Below are positions 25,389 to 33,787 of a DNA stretch of 64,000 nucleotides, piece by piece. The position numbers were made by a program, and so were the translations under genes. The notes under the pieces were generated by a model, which had not been told where the DNA came from, did no database searches, and saw nothing but the letters and a program-made list of their open reading frames with translations. This DNA comes from Lachnospiraceae bacterium (lineage in GTDB: Bacteria > Bacillota > Clostridia > Lachnospirales > Lachnospiraceae), in NCBI GenBank assembly GCA_910575275.1, contig CAJTEE010000003.1, positions 62,001 to 126,000 of the forward strand. The letters are read 5' to 3'. Positions within the stretch are counted from its first letter, which is position 1; each line of letters opens with the position of its first letter.

Positions 25389-26459
25389 ATGAAAAAGAGA
25401 CAGCTTTCCATGCTGCTGGCAGGCGCGCTGCTGCTTGGCCTTACCGCATGCGGAGGAAACGAAAAGGCAGACGGGACACAGGCGGCTGCAGCGGGTTCTT
25501 CAGGTACGGAGACGACGGCCCAGGCAGCCGCGGCTGCCTCCGGTGAGACAAAGAATTTCAAGCTGGCGACCGATCAGGCGGCCGATTATCCGAATACGGT
25601 TGCGCTCCAGAGCTTTGCGGACGAGGTGAAGGAAAAGACCGGGGGAAGGATCACGATCACACTCTACCCGAGCGCGCAGCTTGGCGATGAGAACGCATAC
25701 CTGCAGCAGCTTCAGATGGGCGCGGTCGATTTCGCGAAATCGTCGGTTGCCCCGCTGGCACAGTTCTGCAGCGATTTGAACGCGTTGAGCCTGCCGTATC
25801 TGTTCGACTCCGAGGAGCACATGTTCCGCTGCCTAGACGGAGAGATTGGAGAGGAGATCTTTGAAAGCTTTGAATCGGCAAATATCGTGGGGCTCGGATT
25901 TACGAACAACGGCTCCCGGTGCTTTTTCTCGAAGGCCCCGATTCGCTCCGTGGAGGATATGAGCGGCCTGAAGGTCCGGGTGCAGTCCTCCCCGATGATG
26001 CTGGGCCTCGTGGAGAGCCTTGGCGGCTTCCCGCAGTCCATCGCCTCCACCGAGGTATATTCCGCGCTTCAGACCGGTATCGTGGACTGCGCGGAGAACA
26101 ATATCAATATCTACTGCAGCGAGTCCTATTATGAGCAGGCCCCCTATTTTATCTATGACCATCATAATATCCAGCCCGAGATCATCGTGGCTTCGAAGGC
26201 GACCTGGGACGGCCTTTCCACAGAAGATCAGGCGGTTATACAGGAGGCGATGGACCATGCGATGGAATACCAGAGAGAGCTCTGGAAGGAGAGGGAGGAG
26301 GCCTCCCAAAAGACGCTGACGGAGGGCGGTGTTACCTTCTATGAGCCGACGGAGGAGGAGCTTTCGGCCTTCCGTGAGAAATGCCAAACCATGTATGAGG
26401 ATGCGGAGCTTGGACAGTCGTATGCGGAATTCGTGTCGAAGATCCGTGCGGTCGAATAG
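25389..26459 (+). CDS. TRAP transporter solute-binding lipoprotein DctP
   Basis: A 356-residue substrate-binding protein. The signal ends in the lipobox L-T-A-C-G-G, so the protein is anchored to the outer face of the membrane, followed by an Ala/Thr-rich linker. The DctP core shows GGRITITLYPSAQLGDENAYLQQLQMGAVDFAKSS, GLGFTNNGSRCFFSKAPIRSVEDMSGLKVRVQSSPMML and STEVYSALQTGIVDCAENN. The ATG at 25389 follows AAGGAGG. Context suggests a sugar-acid ligand. Confidence 0.93.
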   Translation: MKKRQLSMLLAGALLLGLTACGGNEKADGTQAAAAGSSGTETTAQAAAAASGETKNFKLATDQAADYPNTVALQSFADEVKEKTGGRITITLYPSAQLGDENAYLQQLQMGAVDFAKSSVAPLAQFCSDLNALSLPYLFDSEEHMFRCLDGEIGEEIFESFESANIVGLGFTNNGSRCFFSKAPIRSVEDMSGLKVRVQSSPMMLGLVESLGGFPQSIASTEVYSALQTGIVDCAENNINIYCSESYYEQAPYFIYDHHNIQPEIIVASKATWDGLSTEDQAVIQEAMDHAMEYQRELWKEREEASQKTLTEGGVTFYEPTEEELSAFREKCQTMYEDAELGQSYAEFVSKIRAVE

Positions 26460-26473
26460 GCCGGGAGGGAATC

Positions 26474-27025
26474 GTGAAGCAGGTACTCAAACTATTTACG
26501 AAGGTGACAGATTTTATTTTTCTCCTGCTGGACGGCTTCTGCCGGGCGCTCATTCTGTTTATGACGCTCATCGTGTTCGCGCAGGTCATTCTGCGGGGCG
26601 TCTTTAAAATGAATATCCCCTGGGCGGAGGAAACGGTCCTTTTGGCGATGGTGTGGCTGACCTTTGCGGCGATGGCGATCGGCGTGAAGGAGGAGGTCCA
26701 CATCCGGATCGAATTTTTCACCGCGCGCCTGCCCAAAAGCGCCCGGAGATGGATCGTGATCTTTGGCAACGTGGTGCTTTTGCTTGTAAACGTGCTGATG
26801 GTGTATTACGGGCTTTTGCTGATCAAGATCACGGGGATCAGCAGGCTGCCGGTCACAAAGCTCCAGTCCTCAGCCGTGTTTTACCTGATTCCGGTCTCCG
26901 CGGCCGTGAGCAGCCTGGCGCTTTTGGGAAAGCTTTGCGGCCGGTATCGAACAAAGAGCAAGACGAATTTTATCGAAGGCGTTTACGAGATGGAATCTCT
27001 GACGGGAGAGGGGGATGAAACATGA
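26474..27025 (+). CDS. TRAP transporter small permease DctQ
   Basis: A 183-residue protein with four membrane segments; WAEETVLLAMVWLTFAAMAIGVKEEVHIRIEFF is the DctQ signature. It sits 14 bp after the binding protein gene and overlaps the large permease by ATGA. Confidence 0.92.
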   Translation: MKQVLKLFTKVTDFIFLLLDGFCRALILFMTLIVFAQVILRGVFKMNIPWAEETVLLAMVWLTFAAMAIGVKEEVHIRIEFFTARLPKSARRWIVIFGNVVLLLVNVLMVYYGLLLIKITGISRLPVTKLQSSAVFYLIPVSAAVSSLALLGKLCGRYRTKSKTNFIEGVYEMESLTGEGDET

Positions 27026-28320
27026 GCAGTACGGCAATCGGTACGATCCTTCTGTTCACCGTGTTTTTCGGGCTGATTTTTCTGCGGCTGCCGATCACAT
27101 TCAGCCTGATCGCTTCGACGCTGGCGGCCGGGTTTTATCTCCAGGTCCCGATCGCGGCGATTTTTCAGAGGATGGGGCAGGGGGTCTATTCCTTTTCCTT
27201 TCTTGCGATCCCGTTTTTTATCCTGGCCGGGGAGATCATGGGGGCGGGAAGCATCACCAACAAGTTAGTCAAGGTGGCGGATCTGTTCGTCGGCCGGTTT
27301 ATCGGCGGCTTTGCGCAGGTGAATATTCTCGCGTCGACATTTTTTGGGGCGATCTCGGGCTCTGCGACGGCAGACGTGGTCTCGATCGGGAGTATGCTGA
27401 TCCCGATGATGGAGAAGCAGGGCTATGACCGGGACTTCTCGGTCAATGTGACCGTGACGAGCGCCTGCCAGAGTATGATCATCCCGCCCTCACACAACAT
27501 GATCATTTTCGCTCTGGCGGCGGGCGGAGTCTCCACGGGGAAGATGTTTCTGGCAGGGATCGTGCCGGGGCTTCTGATCGCGGGCGGCTTGATGCTTGTG
27601 ACGTATATGATCGCAAAAAAGCGGAATTATCCGCGCGGAAGGGCCTACACCTTCCAGGAGGGAGTAACGATCTTAAAGGATGGAATCCTGGGAATGATGA
27701 CGATCGTAATCATCCTGGTGGGCGTGACGACCGGTTTTTATACGGCGACGGAGTCCGCGGCCATCGCGTGTGTGTACAGCTTTATCGTCACGTTTTTCAT
27801 CTTCCGTGACATTCCCCTCCGGGCGATGTGGGGCATCCTGAAGCGCTCGGTCCGGACGTTAGCCATGGTTCTCGCGGTGATCAGTGCGGCGAACGGCTTC
27901 TGCTGGATCATGTCTTATCTGCAGATCCCGGCACTGATTACGAATATGCTGTTGGGAATCTCGGACAATAAGTACGTCCTTTTGATCCTGATCAATATCT
28001 TCCTGTTGATTCTGGGCTGCATCATGGATGTGGCGCCGCTTATTGTGATCACGACGCCGGTGCTTCTCCCGGTCATCAATCAGATCGGCATGAATCCGAT
28101 TCAGTTCGGCATGATGATGCTATGCAACCTGGCGATCGGCATGTGTACGCCGCCGGTCGGGGCGACGCTCTTTGCGGGCTGCGCAGTCGGGAAGATTCCG
28201 ATGGAAAAATGCATGAGAGGAATTCTGCCGTTCTATGTGGTCATGCTGGCGGTGGTGCTTCTCGTGACTTATGTGCCGGCAATCAGTCTGACGATTCCGA
28301 ATCTTTTGATGGGGATGTAA
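27022..28320 (+). CDS. TRAP transporter large permease DctM
   Basis: A 432-residue membrane protein with about twelve segments that drives sodium-coupled uptake. Family segments include FLAIPFFILAGEIMGAGSI, NILASTFFGAISGSATADVVSIGSMLIP, IIPPSHNMIIFALAAGGVS and GMCTPPVGATLFAGCAVGKI. It completes the TRAP set and is followed by a strong hairpin. Confidence 0.94.
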   Translation: MSSTAIGTILLFTVFFGLIFLRLPITFSLIASTLAAGFYLQVPIAAIFQRMGQGVYSFSFLAIPFFILAGEIMGAGSITNKLVKVADLFVGRFIGGFAQVNILASTFFGAISGSATADVVSIGSMLIPMMEKQGYDRDFSVNVTVTSACQSMIIPPSHNMIIFALAAGGVSTGKMFLAGIVPGLLIAGGLMLVTYMIAKKRNYPRGRAYTFQEGVTILKDGILGMMTIVIILVGVTTGFYTATESAAIACVYSFIVTFFIFRDIPLRAMWGILKRSVRTLAMVLAVISAANGFCWIMSYLQIPALITNMLLGISDNKYVLLILINIFLLILGCIMDVAPLIVITTPVLLPVINQIGMNPIQFGMMMLCNLAIGMCTPPVGATLFAGCAVGKIPMEKCMRGILPFYVVMLAVVLLVTYVPAISLTIPNLLMGM

Positions 28321-28359
28321 AATAAAGGAAACAGTTCGGACGCCGTCTGAACCGTTACA

Positions 28360-28391
28360 ATAAAGAGAAGGCTTGTAAGCCTTCTCTTTAT
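28360..28391. terminator. Long palindromic hairpin after the TRAP operon
   Basis: ATAAAGAGAAGGCTT and AAGCCTTCTCTTTAT form 15-bp arms separated by GT. A second imperfect hairpin lies at 28334-28352. The T-rich tail is short, but position and strength suggest termination. Confidence 0.7.
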
Positions 28392-28397
28392 ATATGA

Positions 28398-28426
28398 TTG
28401 ACAAGTAAAAGCGGGTGATGTAGAGT
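28398..28426 (+). promoter_or_regulatory. Candidate promoter upstream of the XRE gene
   Basis: TTGACA (28398-28403) and TAGAGT (28421-28426) are 17 bases apart. The ~170-base leader that follows holds an AGGAGGTGA with no long frame after it and a small GCAG/CTGC hairpin; a second AT-rich promoter-like patch lies near 28525-28540. Confidence 0.45.
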
Positions 28427-28611
28427 AGAATGGAAGGCAGTTTAATCTGCAAAAGACAGGAGGTGACAGGGTAAGGCCGAGAGCCTGCTTTGTTTTTTAT
28501 CCAAATAGTAAAGTGTACGTGACTATATTACTATACAAATATAGCTCTAATCAATCTTCTTTCCTGCGATTACAATAAAAGGAAGTAATAACGGAGAGGA
28601 GTGCATACTAC

Positions 28612-28938
28612 TTGCGTTTGGAGGAGTACGTGGCAGAGCGGGTAGAGGAGTTATGCAGAGAGCATAAATATACGAGATATCGGCTTGCGAAGCTGACAGG
28701 ATTATCCCAGACGGCGATCGGAAATATTATAAAGAAAAAGACATTGCCGACAATTCCGAATCTTGAAAAAATCTGTGAGGCGTTCGGCATTTCGCTTGCG
28801 CAGTTTTTTGCAGGTGAGGGGAAATGGCCGGGACTGTCAAAAGCACAGGAGGAGCTGGTGCAGACGTGGGCCCTGCTGGACCAGGAGGAGCGCCGGATCC
28901 TGCTTGCATTCATCCGCAGTCTGAAGAAGGAACCGTAA
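28612..28938 (+). CDS. XRE family helix-turn-helix protein
   Basis: A 108-residue protein with an N-terminal Cro/CI-type helix-turn-helix (YRLAKLTGLSQTAIGNIIKKKTLPTIPNLEKICEAFGISLAQFF) and a short helical C-terminal part. The start appears to be TTG at 28612, eleven bases after GGAGAGGAG; a TTG at 28618 is possible. It likely regulates its own locus; the neighbours are small unknown genes, so it may be a remnant of accessory DNA. Confidence 0.8.
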   Translation: MRLEEYVAERVEELCREHKYTRYRLAKLTGLSQTAIGNIIKKKTLPTIPNLEKICEAFGISLAQFFAGEGKWPGLSKAQEELVQTWALLDQEERRILLAFIRSLKKEP

Positions 28939-28969
28939 CCGCAAATTTGCACACGAAATGGAGGAAGCT

Positions 28970-29290
28970 ATGGCAAAAGACAGGAACTATGAAGAACTGA
29001 AAACGTTGGTGTATGATCTGATGAACGGTTCACTGAACCTTGATGAGGAGCCGATTGAAGAAAGCAAATATGTGGAGAACGAATTTGCGAAAGGAAGCCG
29101 GTGTGAAGAACTTTACAGAGAGGTTTATGAAGCGAATAAGAGGCTCTGCGAGCGCTTAGGAGCGGAGGATGTAGGCTGTGACGACGATGTGGAGCTGATC
29201 ATTGACAATCTCCTGGAAATCGCCAACCACCTGTCTATGAAAATGTTTGACTATGGCCGCCTGTTTACCCTGAAGGAGAATCGGAAATAA
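28970..29290 (+). CDS. Small acidic hypothetical protein, 106 aa
   Basis: It begins MAKDRNYEELKTLVYDLMNG and is mostly helical and acidic, with no membrane segment. The ATG at 28970 is five bases from GGAGG; an upstream ATG at 28958 overlaps that site. It follows the XRE gene closely. The pattern of helices with conserved Tyr, Cys and Glu resembles small unknown proteins common in Clostridia; no function is offered. Confidence 0.65.
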   Translation: MAKDRNYEELKTLVYDLMNGSLNLDEEPIEESKYVENEFAKGSRCEELYREVYEANKRLCERLGAEDVGCDDDVELIIDNLLEIANHLSMKMFDYGRLFTLKENRK

Positions 29291-29315
29291 CGGATAAAAT
29301 TAAACTGATGGTTTC

Positions 29316-29344
29316 ATGACAATGTAGTTTCTTTCCTTTATAAT
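29316..29344 (+). promoter_or_regulatory. Promoter for the 113-residue protein
   Basis: ATGACA (29316-29321) and TATAAT (29339-29344) are 17 bases apart, 85 bases before the next start codon. Confidence 0.55.
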
Positions 29345-29428
29345 AAAAGTCGGAACCAGTTTGTGATGGGGAACGACAAAAGGATGGGCCGTTCGCCGTA
29401 CTGCTTGAAAGGAAGGAAAGGGACGCAG

Positions 29429-29770
29429 ATGAACCGGGAAGAAAGAGAAGAAATTGAGGAAATGCTGATGCAGTTTTTGACCGTTTTGCGTGAGCGTGCG
29501 GGACAAAAATATGTGTGCTGCCAGCCGGGCTACAAAAGGCTGGTCGAGGATGCCTGTGACGCGGAGAACAGGTATCTGGCACTGGAGCTTACGAAGGAGC
29601 AGCGCGCCGTCATTGAGGACATGCTGGATAAAAAGGCGGAAGCCGGCGAGTGCGGGCTTACCTGGATCTATCTGGCCGGCCTTTTGGACGGAGCGGTGCT
29701 CCTTCGCAACTATGGCTTTTTGGATTTATATCTGGAAAGCGGGATCAAACGGGAGGAGGCCATTCACTGA
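29429..29770 (+). CDS. Small hypothetical protein, 113 aa
   Basis: It begins MNREEREEIEEMLMQFL and contains a CCQPGYKRLVEDACDAENRYLALELTKEQR helical region and a GLLDGAVLLRNYGFLDLYL C-terminal part. Layout and length are similar to the preceding protein, so both may belong to one helical small-protein family. GGAAAGGGACGCAG precedes the ATG at 29429. Confidence 0.6.
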   Translation: MNREEREEIEEMLMQFLTVLRERAGQKYVCCQPGYKRLVEDACDAENRYLALELTKEQRAVIEDMLDKKAEAGECGLTWIYLAGLLDGAVLLRNYGFLDLYLESGIKREEAIH

Positions 29771-29826
29771 AAAACAGCAGGAATTTTTTTCCGTCGTTTG
29801 GGGCATGCTGTCTCTGAGGTGATACA

Positions 29827-31161
29827 ATGGAATCCATATGGACAAAGAATGCGCAGGGGTTCAAAGCACAGCACAGTGCAAAAGAACTGCCAAAGACGGC
29901 GGAGGCGGCCGTGATCGGTGCGGGGATGGCCGGAATCTTATGTGCGTGGCTTTTGAAGGAGGCCGGTATAAAGGCTGTTGTTTTTGAGGCCGCCACGGTC
30001 GGTTCCGGCCAGACAAAGAATACGACAGCCAAGATTACGGCGCAGCATGGATTGATTTACAAAAGGCTGGTTCAAACTGTGGGAGCCAGAGCCGCAGGAC
30101 AGTATGCAAGGGCAAATCAGGCGGCAGTCCGCGAATACGGGCGGATCATCCAGGAAAACGGGATTCACTGTGGATTTAAACGGCTCCCCGCCTTCCTGTA
30201 CACGAATACAGATGAGGGAATGCTGTGTCTGGAGCTTGAGCGGGCAGCGGCAGTCCGTCTGGGGCTTCCCGTTTCAATGGTCTATCAGACGGAGCTTCCC
30301 GTTCCGGTAAAGGCGGCGCTTAAGCTTTCCGAGCAGGCGCAGTTTCGGCCGCTGGAGTTTCTCAACGCTCTTGCAGGGGAGCTGCCGGTTTATGAACACA
30401 CGCCGGTGTTCCGCGTCCGGGGGCATGAACTAATCACGAGCCGCGGGATTATGCACGCAGAGAAGGTGATCTTTGCAACGCATTTTCCGTTTCCCAATGT
30501 GCCGGGGTTTTACTTCGCACGCATGTACCAGGAGCGAAGCTTCGTGCTGGCATTTGCCGCGAATGTAAAGCAGATTCTCTCCGGTATGTACTACGGAATC
30601 GACCGGGATGGCTTGTCTTTCAGAAGTGCGGGGGATACGCTGCTTTTAGGCGGCGGCAGCCGGCGGACTGGGACGGGCTGCCAGAAGGATAGCTTTGCCG
30701 CTCTGCGCCTTGAGGCAGAGCGGCTCTATCCGGGCTATACGGAGACGGCAGCCTGGGCAGCCCAGGACTGCATGACACTTGACGAAATCCCTTATATCGG
30801 CCGTTTTTCGGTATTTACGCCGGACTGGTATGTGGCAACAGGGTTTGGAAAATGGGGTATGACAAGCGCCATGGCATCGGCCATGGCGCTCAGAGATATC
30901 ATAACGGGACGTGACGCCAAAAGGTGGCAGGTCTTTTCACCGCAGCGGCTGAACCTTCGTGCAGCGGCAGTCCCGCTTTTAAAAAACGGTGCCGTTTCAT
31001 TGAAAAACCTTCTCACACCGGGCGGACCACGCTGCCGGCATCTGGGCTGTAAACTGGTGTACAACCGGGCAGAGCGCTCATGGGACTGCCCGTGCCATGG
31101 CTCGCGCTATTCCTTTGAAGGAAGGCTGATCGACAATCCGGCGCAGAGAAGTTTAAAATAA
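29827..31161 (+). CDS. FAD-dependent oxidoreductase with C-terminal Rieske domain
   Basis: A 444-residue protein: a DAO-type FAD fold (AAVIGAGMAGILCAWLLKEAGIKAVVFEA at the N-terminus, TGFGKWGMTSAMASAMALRDII near 345-365) fused to a Rieske 2Fe-2S module at the C-terminus (C-R-H-L-G-C ... C-P-C-H-G-S-R). This is the YhfW-like architecture; the substrate is unknown. The last nine bases overlap the end of the convergent MATE gene. Confidence 0.85.
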   Translation: MESIWTKNAQGFKAQHSAKELPKTAEAAVIGAGMAGILCAWLLKEAGIKAVVFEAATVGSGQTKNTTAKITAQHGLIYKRLVQTVGARAAGQYARANQAAVREYGRIIQENGIHCGFKRLPAFLYTNTDEGMLCLELERAAAVRLGLPVSMVYQTELPVPVKAALKLSEQAQFRPLEFLNALAGELPVYEHTPVFRVRGHELITSRGIMHAEKVIFATHFPFPNVPGFYFARMYQERSFVLAFAANVKQILSGMYYGIDRDGLSFRSAGDTLLLGGGSRRTGTGCQKDSFAALRLEAERLYPGYTETAAWAAQDCMTLDEIPYIGRFSVFTPDWYVATGFGKWGMTSAMASAMALRDIITGRDAKRWQVFSPQRLNLRAAAVPLLKNGAVSLKNLLTPGGPRCRHLGCKLVYNRAERSWDCPCHGSRYSFEGRLIDNPAQRSLK

Positions 31162-32514
31162 GGGTTTAATCTCCTTCAAATAACTGTACCGTGTGAAGGC
31201 GGCACAGAGAGCAGCGGAGAAAAGCTCTGCGATCGGGTAAGCGTACCAGGTGGCATCGAGTCCCCCGATCTTGGAAAGAAGCCAGGCAGCAGGCAGGAGG
31301 ACGCAGAGCTGGCGGATCAGGGAGACCCACAGGCTTAACATTCCATGGCCAAGCGCCTGAAACAGGGAGGAACAGACGATGGAAAAGCCGGCGAGCAGGA
31401 AGGAAAAGCTGATGGTCTTAAGGGCCGGGACACCGATCGCCAGCATGCTGTCGGAGGCGTTGAAGATCTGCAAAAGCCGGCCCGGGAGGCACTGGAAGAT
31501 GGCAAAGCCCAGGACCATGATCCCCGTGGCATAACAGGCGGCGAGCTTATAGGTCTTCATGATACGATCGGGCTTGCCGGCGCCTAAATTGTATGCAAGG
31601 ATCGGAACCATGGCGTTGTTTAAGCCGAAGACCGGCATGAAGATAAAGCTCTGCAGCTTGAAGTAAACGCCGAATACAGCCGTTGCGGTCGAGGTAAAGC
31701 CGATCAGGATCTTATTCATGCCGAAGGTCATGACGCTTCCGATGGAGCCCATGATGATGGAAGGAACACCGATGGAATAAATGTGTCCGATAATCTCCAT
31801 ATCCGGATGCAGGATGGAGGAAAGCTTTAAGCGTACCTCGTGGTTTTTAAAATGGTTGATTAAAAAGCCGACAAGCAGGCCGATGGTCTGGCCGAATACT
31901 GTGGCAAGCGCCGCCCCCGTGACGCCCATTTTTGGAAAGCCGAACATGCCGAAGATGAGGATCGGATCGAAGATGATGTTTAAGATCGCTCCGATCCCCT
32001 GGGTGATCATCGTATAAATGGTTTTTCCCGTGGACTGCAGAAGCTTTTCAAAGGCGATCTGGCCAAACAGGCCGAATGAGAACAGTGTGCACACATGCAG
32101 GTAATCGGCGCCATATTCCACGATCTCGGCAATATCCGTCTGGGCGAGGAAGAAGGTACGGGAGAAAAAGAAACCCAGGATGGCGAAAGCCAGATAACTC
32201 ATAGCGGCCAAAAAGAGCGCGTTGTTGGCAATTTTGCCTGCGCGCTCAAAATTTTTTGCGCCTAGGCTTCTGGAAAGGGTCGCGTTGACGCCGACTCCTG
32301 TACCGACCGCCACGGCGATCATCAGGTTCTGGGCCGGGAAAGCCAGGGAGACTGCGGTCAGGGCGTTTTCGTTGATCTGGGATACGAACATGCTGTCCAC
32401 AATGTTGTAAAGTGCCTGAACCAGCATGGAGAGAATGATTGGCACGGCCATGGAGATTAACAGTTTGTTGACAGGCATGACGCCCATTTTGTTTTCGGTT
32501 ACTTCATTTGGCAT
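31153..32514 (-). CDS. MATE family efflux transporter
   Basis: A 453-residue, roughly twelve-segment transporter of the multi-antimicrobial extrusion superfamily. It opens PVNKLLISMAVPIILSMLVQALYNIVDSMFVSQI and has the repeated AVGTGVGVNATLSRSLGAKN pattern. It probably exports drugs or metabolites with Na+ or H+. GAAAGGAG precedes the ATG. Its leader contains an intrinsic-terminator-shaped hairpin ten bases after the predicted start point. Confidence 0.92.
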   Translation of the reverse strand: MPNEVTENKMGVMPVNKLLISMAVPIILSMLVQALYNIVDSMFVSQINENALTAVSLAFPAQNLMIAVAVGTGVGVNATLSRSLGAKNFERAGKIANNALFLAAMSYLAFAILGFFFSRTFFLAQTDIAEIVEYGADYLHVCTLFSFGLFGQIAFEKLLQSTGKTIYTMITQGIGAILNIIFDPILIFGMFGFPKMGVTGAALATVFGQTIGLLVGFLINHFKNHEVRLKLSSILHPDMEIIGHIYSIGVPSIIMGSIGSVMTFGMNKILIGFTSTATAVFGVYFKLQSFIFMPVFGLNNAMVPILAYNLGAGKPDRIMKTYKLAACYATGIMVLGFAIFQCLPGRLLQIFNASDSMLAIGVPALKTISFSFLLAGFSIVCSSLFQALGHGMLSLWVSLIRQLCVLLPAAWLLSKIGGLDATWYAYPIAELFSAALCAAFTRYSYLKEIKPLF

Positions 32515-32582
32515 TTTCTTCTTGTTCTCCTTTCTGAAGTGTCAGACGGCAGAAGGACTGCCGCAGGAATATCGGTATAGAC

Positions 32583-32608
32583 AAAAAAAGAGACCAGGTT
32601 TCCCGGTC
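32583..32608 (-). terminator. Early terminator-like hairpin in the MATE leader
   Basis: On the minus strand GACCGGG-AAA-CCTGGTC (7 bp, one G-U) is followed by TCTTTTTTT. It lies about 70-90 bases before the MATE start codon and within ten bases of the predicted transcription start, so it could act as an attenuator. A second hairpin GGCAG/CTGCC follows in the leader. Confidence 0.6.
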
Positions 32609-32624
32609 GGATGCGATACAGCTT

Positions 32625-32653
32625 AGTATAAAGGACAGGCGGGGAATAGTCAA
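32625..32653 (-). promoter_or_regulatory. MATE gene promoter
   Basis: On the minus strand TTGACT (32653-32648) and TATACT (32630-32625) are 17 bases apart, upstream of the terminator-like hairpin. Confidence 0.75.
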
Positions 32654-32863
32654 TACCTATTTGACAAAATCTGCGGGGTGCTTTATGATTAATGGTGAGG
32701 GGGTCCGCAGAGGCCCCGTCTGCCTGCCGCGGCCTCTGCTGTGTTGTTTCGGGAGTGGGGAGAAGGGCAGAGAGAAGGATTTTTTGAGGGATGGCGGTAT
32801 GGCAATGGGGGAGAGAGGTTTTTGTAACGGATATGATAAAAAACAGGGAGGGAGACGGACAGG

Positions 32864-33787
32864 ATGATCCAGGAGATAGCCCCGCATCGCTTTGATTTGA
32901 CGTTCAGGCGGCAGGCGGCGCGGGATGAGGACTTTTTGCTTTACATATGGAAGAATAAGACGCTTTTGCGAAAGCGGGTGGATGGGGGATATGAGCTGCC
33001 GCGGTTTGGGGATTTTCCGGACAGGAGAGAGCAGGACAGGGAAAGGGCCTGTTATTTGTTTGCGATTGACGGGACTGCGTATTTTTATGTGCCTGGATCG
33101 GAGCAGGAGGAGACGGGAGAATACGTGTTTTGTGATACGGGTGTGTTTCGCACGCTTACGCCGTCCTACCAGGCCTTTGCCGGGATCACGGCGACGCAGC
33201 TTTACCGGTGGAGGGAGAGCCGGAGATTCTGCGGCCGATGCGGCCGGCCGATGGAGGACAGTGAAAGGGAGAGGGCGCTTGTATGCCCGGAATGCGGGCT
33301 GACCGAGTATCCGAAGATTTCCCCTGCGGTCATTGTGGCGATCTATGACGGTGACCGGCTTTTGATGTCCCGTTACCGTCCGAGCCCGGACCATCAATAC
33401 CGCGGCTATGCGCTGATTGCCGGTTTTGTGGAGATCGGGGAGTCCTTTGAGGATACGATCCGGCGCGAGGTGATGGAGGAGGTTGGCATCCGTGTAAAAA
33501 ATATTCGGTATTATAAGAGTCAGCCGTGGGCCTTTTCCGATACGGAAATGATCGGCTTTTTCGCGGAGCTGGACGGAGACGCGACGATCACGCTCCAGGA
33601 GGACGAGCTTTCGGAGGCCGGCTGGTTTCCTAGGGAGGAGATCCCGGATGATCTTGTCATGAACAGCATCGGCAGTGAGATGAAGATGGTGTTCAAGTAC
33701 GGAAGTCTTGAGAAGGTAAAGGAGCGCCGCCTGACGGAAGGCCAAACCGCGGCGGGCGGGCCGGCTAAAGTCCGAACCGGGGCTTAA
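32864..33787 (+). CDS. nudC: NAD(+) diphosphatase, NudC type Nudix hydrolase
   Basis: A 307-residue protein with an N-terminal domain, a zinc ribbon (RRFCGRCGRPM ... ALVCPECGL, near 123-145) and a Nudix box GFVEIGESFEDTIRREVMEEVGI at 187-209. The downstream family signature SQPWPFP appears as SQPWAFSDTEM. NudC enzymes cleave NADH and remove NAD caps from RNA 5' ends. AGGGAGG lies before the ATG; its end overlaps the LysR gene end by four bases. Confidence 0.9.
   Translation: MIQEIAPHRFDLTFRRQAARDEDFLLYIWKNKTLLRKRVDGGYELPRFGDFPDRREQDRERACYLFAIDGTAYFYVPGSEQEETGEYVFCDTGVFRTLTPSYQAFAGITATQLYRWRESRRFCGRCGRPMEDSERERALVCPECGLTEYPKISPAVIVAIYDGDRLLMSRYRPSPDHQYRGYALIAGFVEIGESFEDTIRREVMEEVGIRVKNIRYYKSQPWAFSDTEMIGFFAELDGDATITLQEDELSEAGWFPREEIPDDLVMNSIGSEMKMVFKYGSLEKVKERRLTEGQTAAGGPAKVRTGA

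Noticed and set aside
32657-33745. Long 362-codon open frame opposite nudC
   Set aside because: Its product is an arginine/proline-rich mirror of the nudC coding strand with no domain and no ribosome site; nudC itself is unmistakable.
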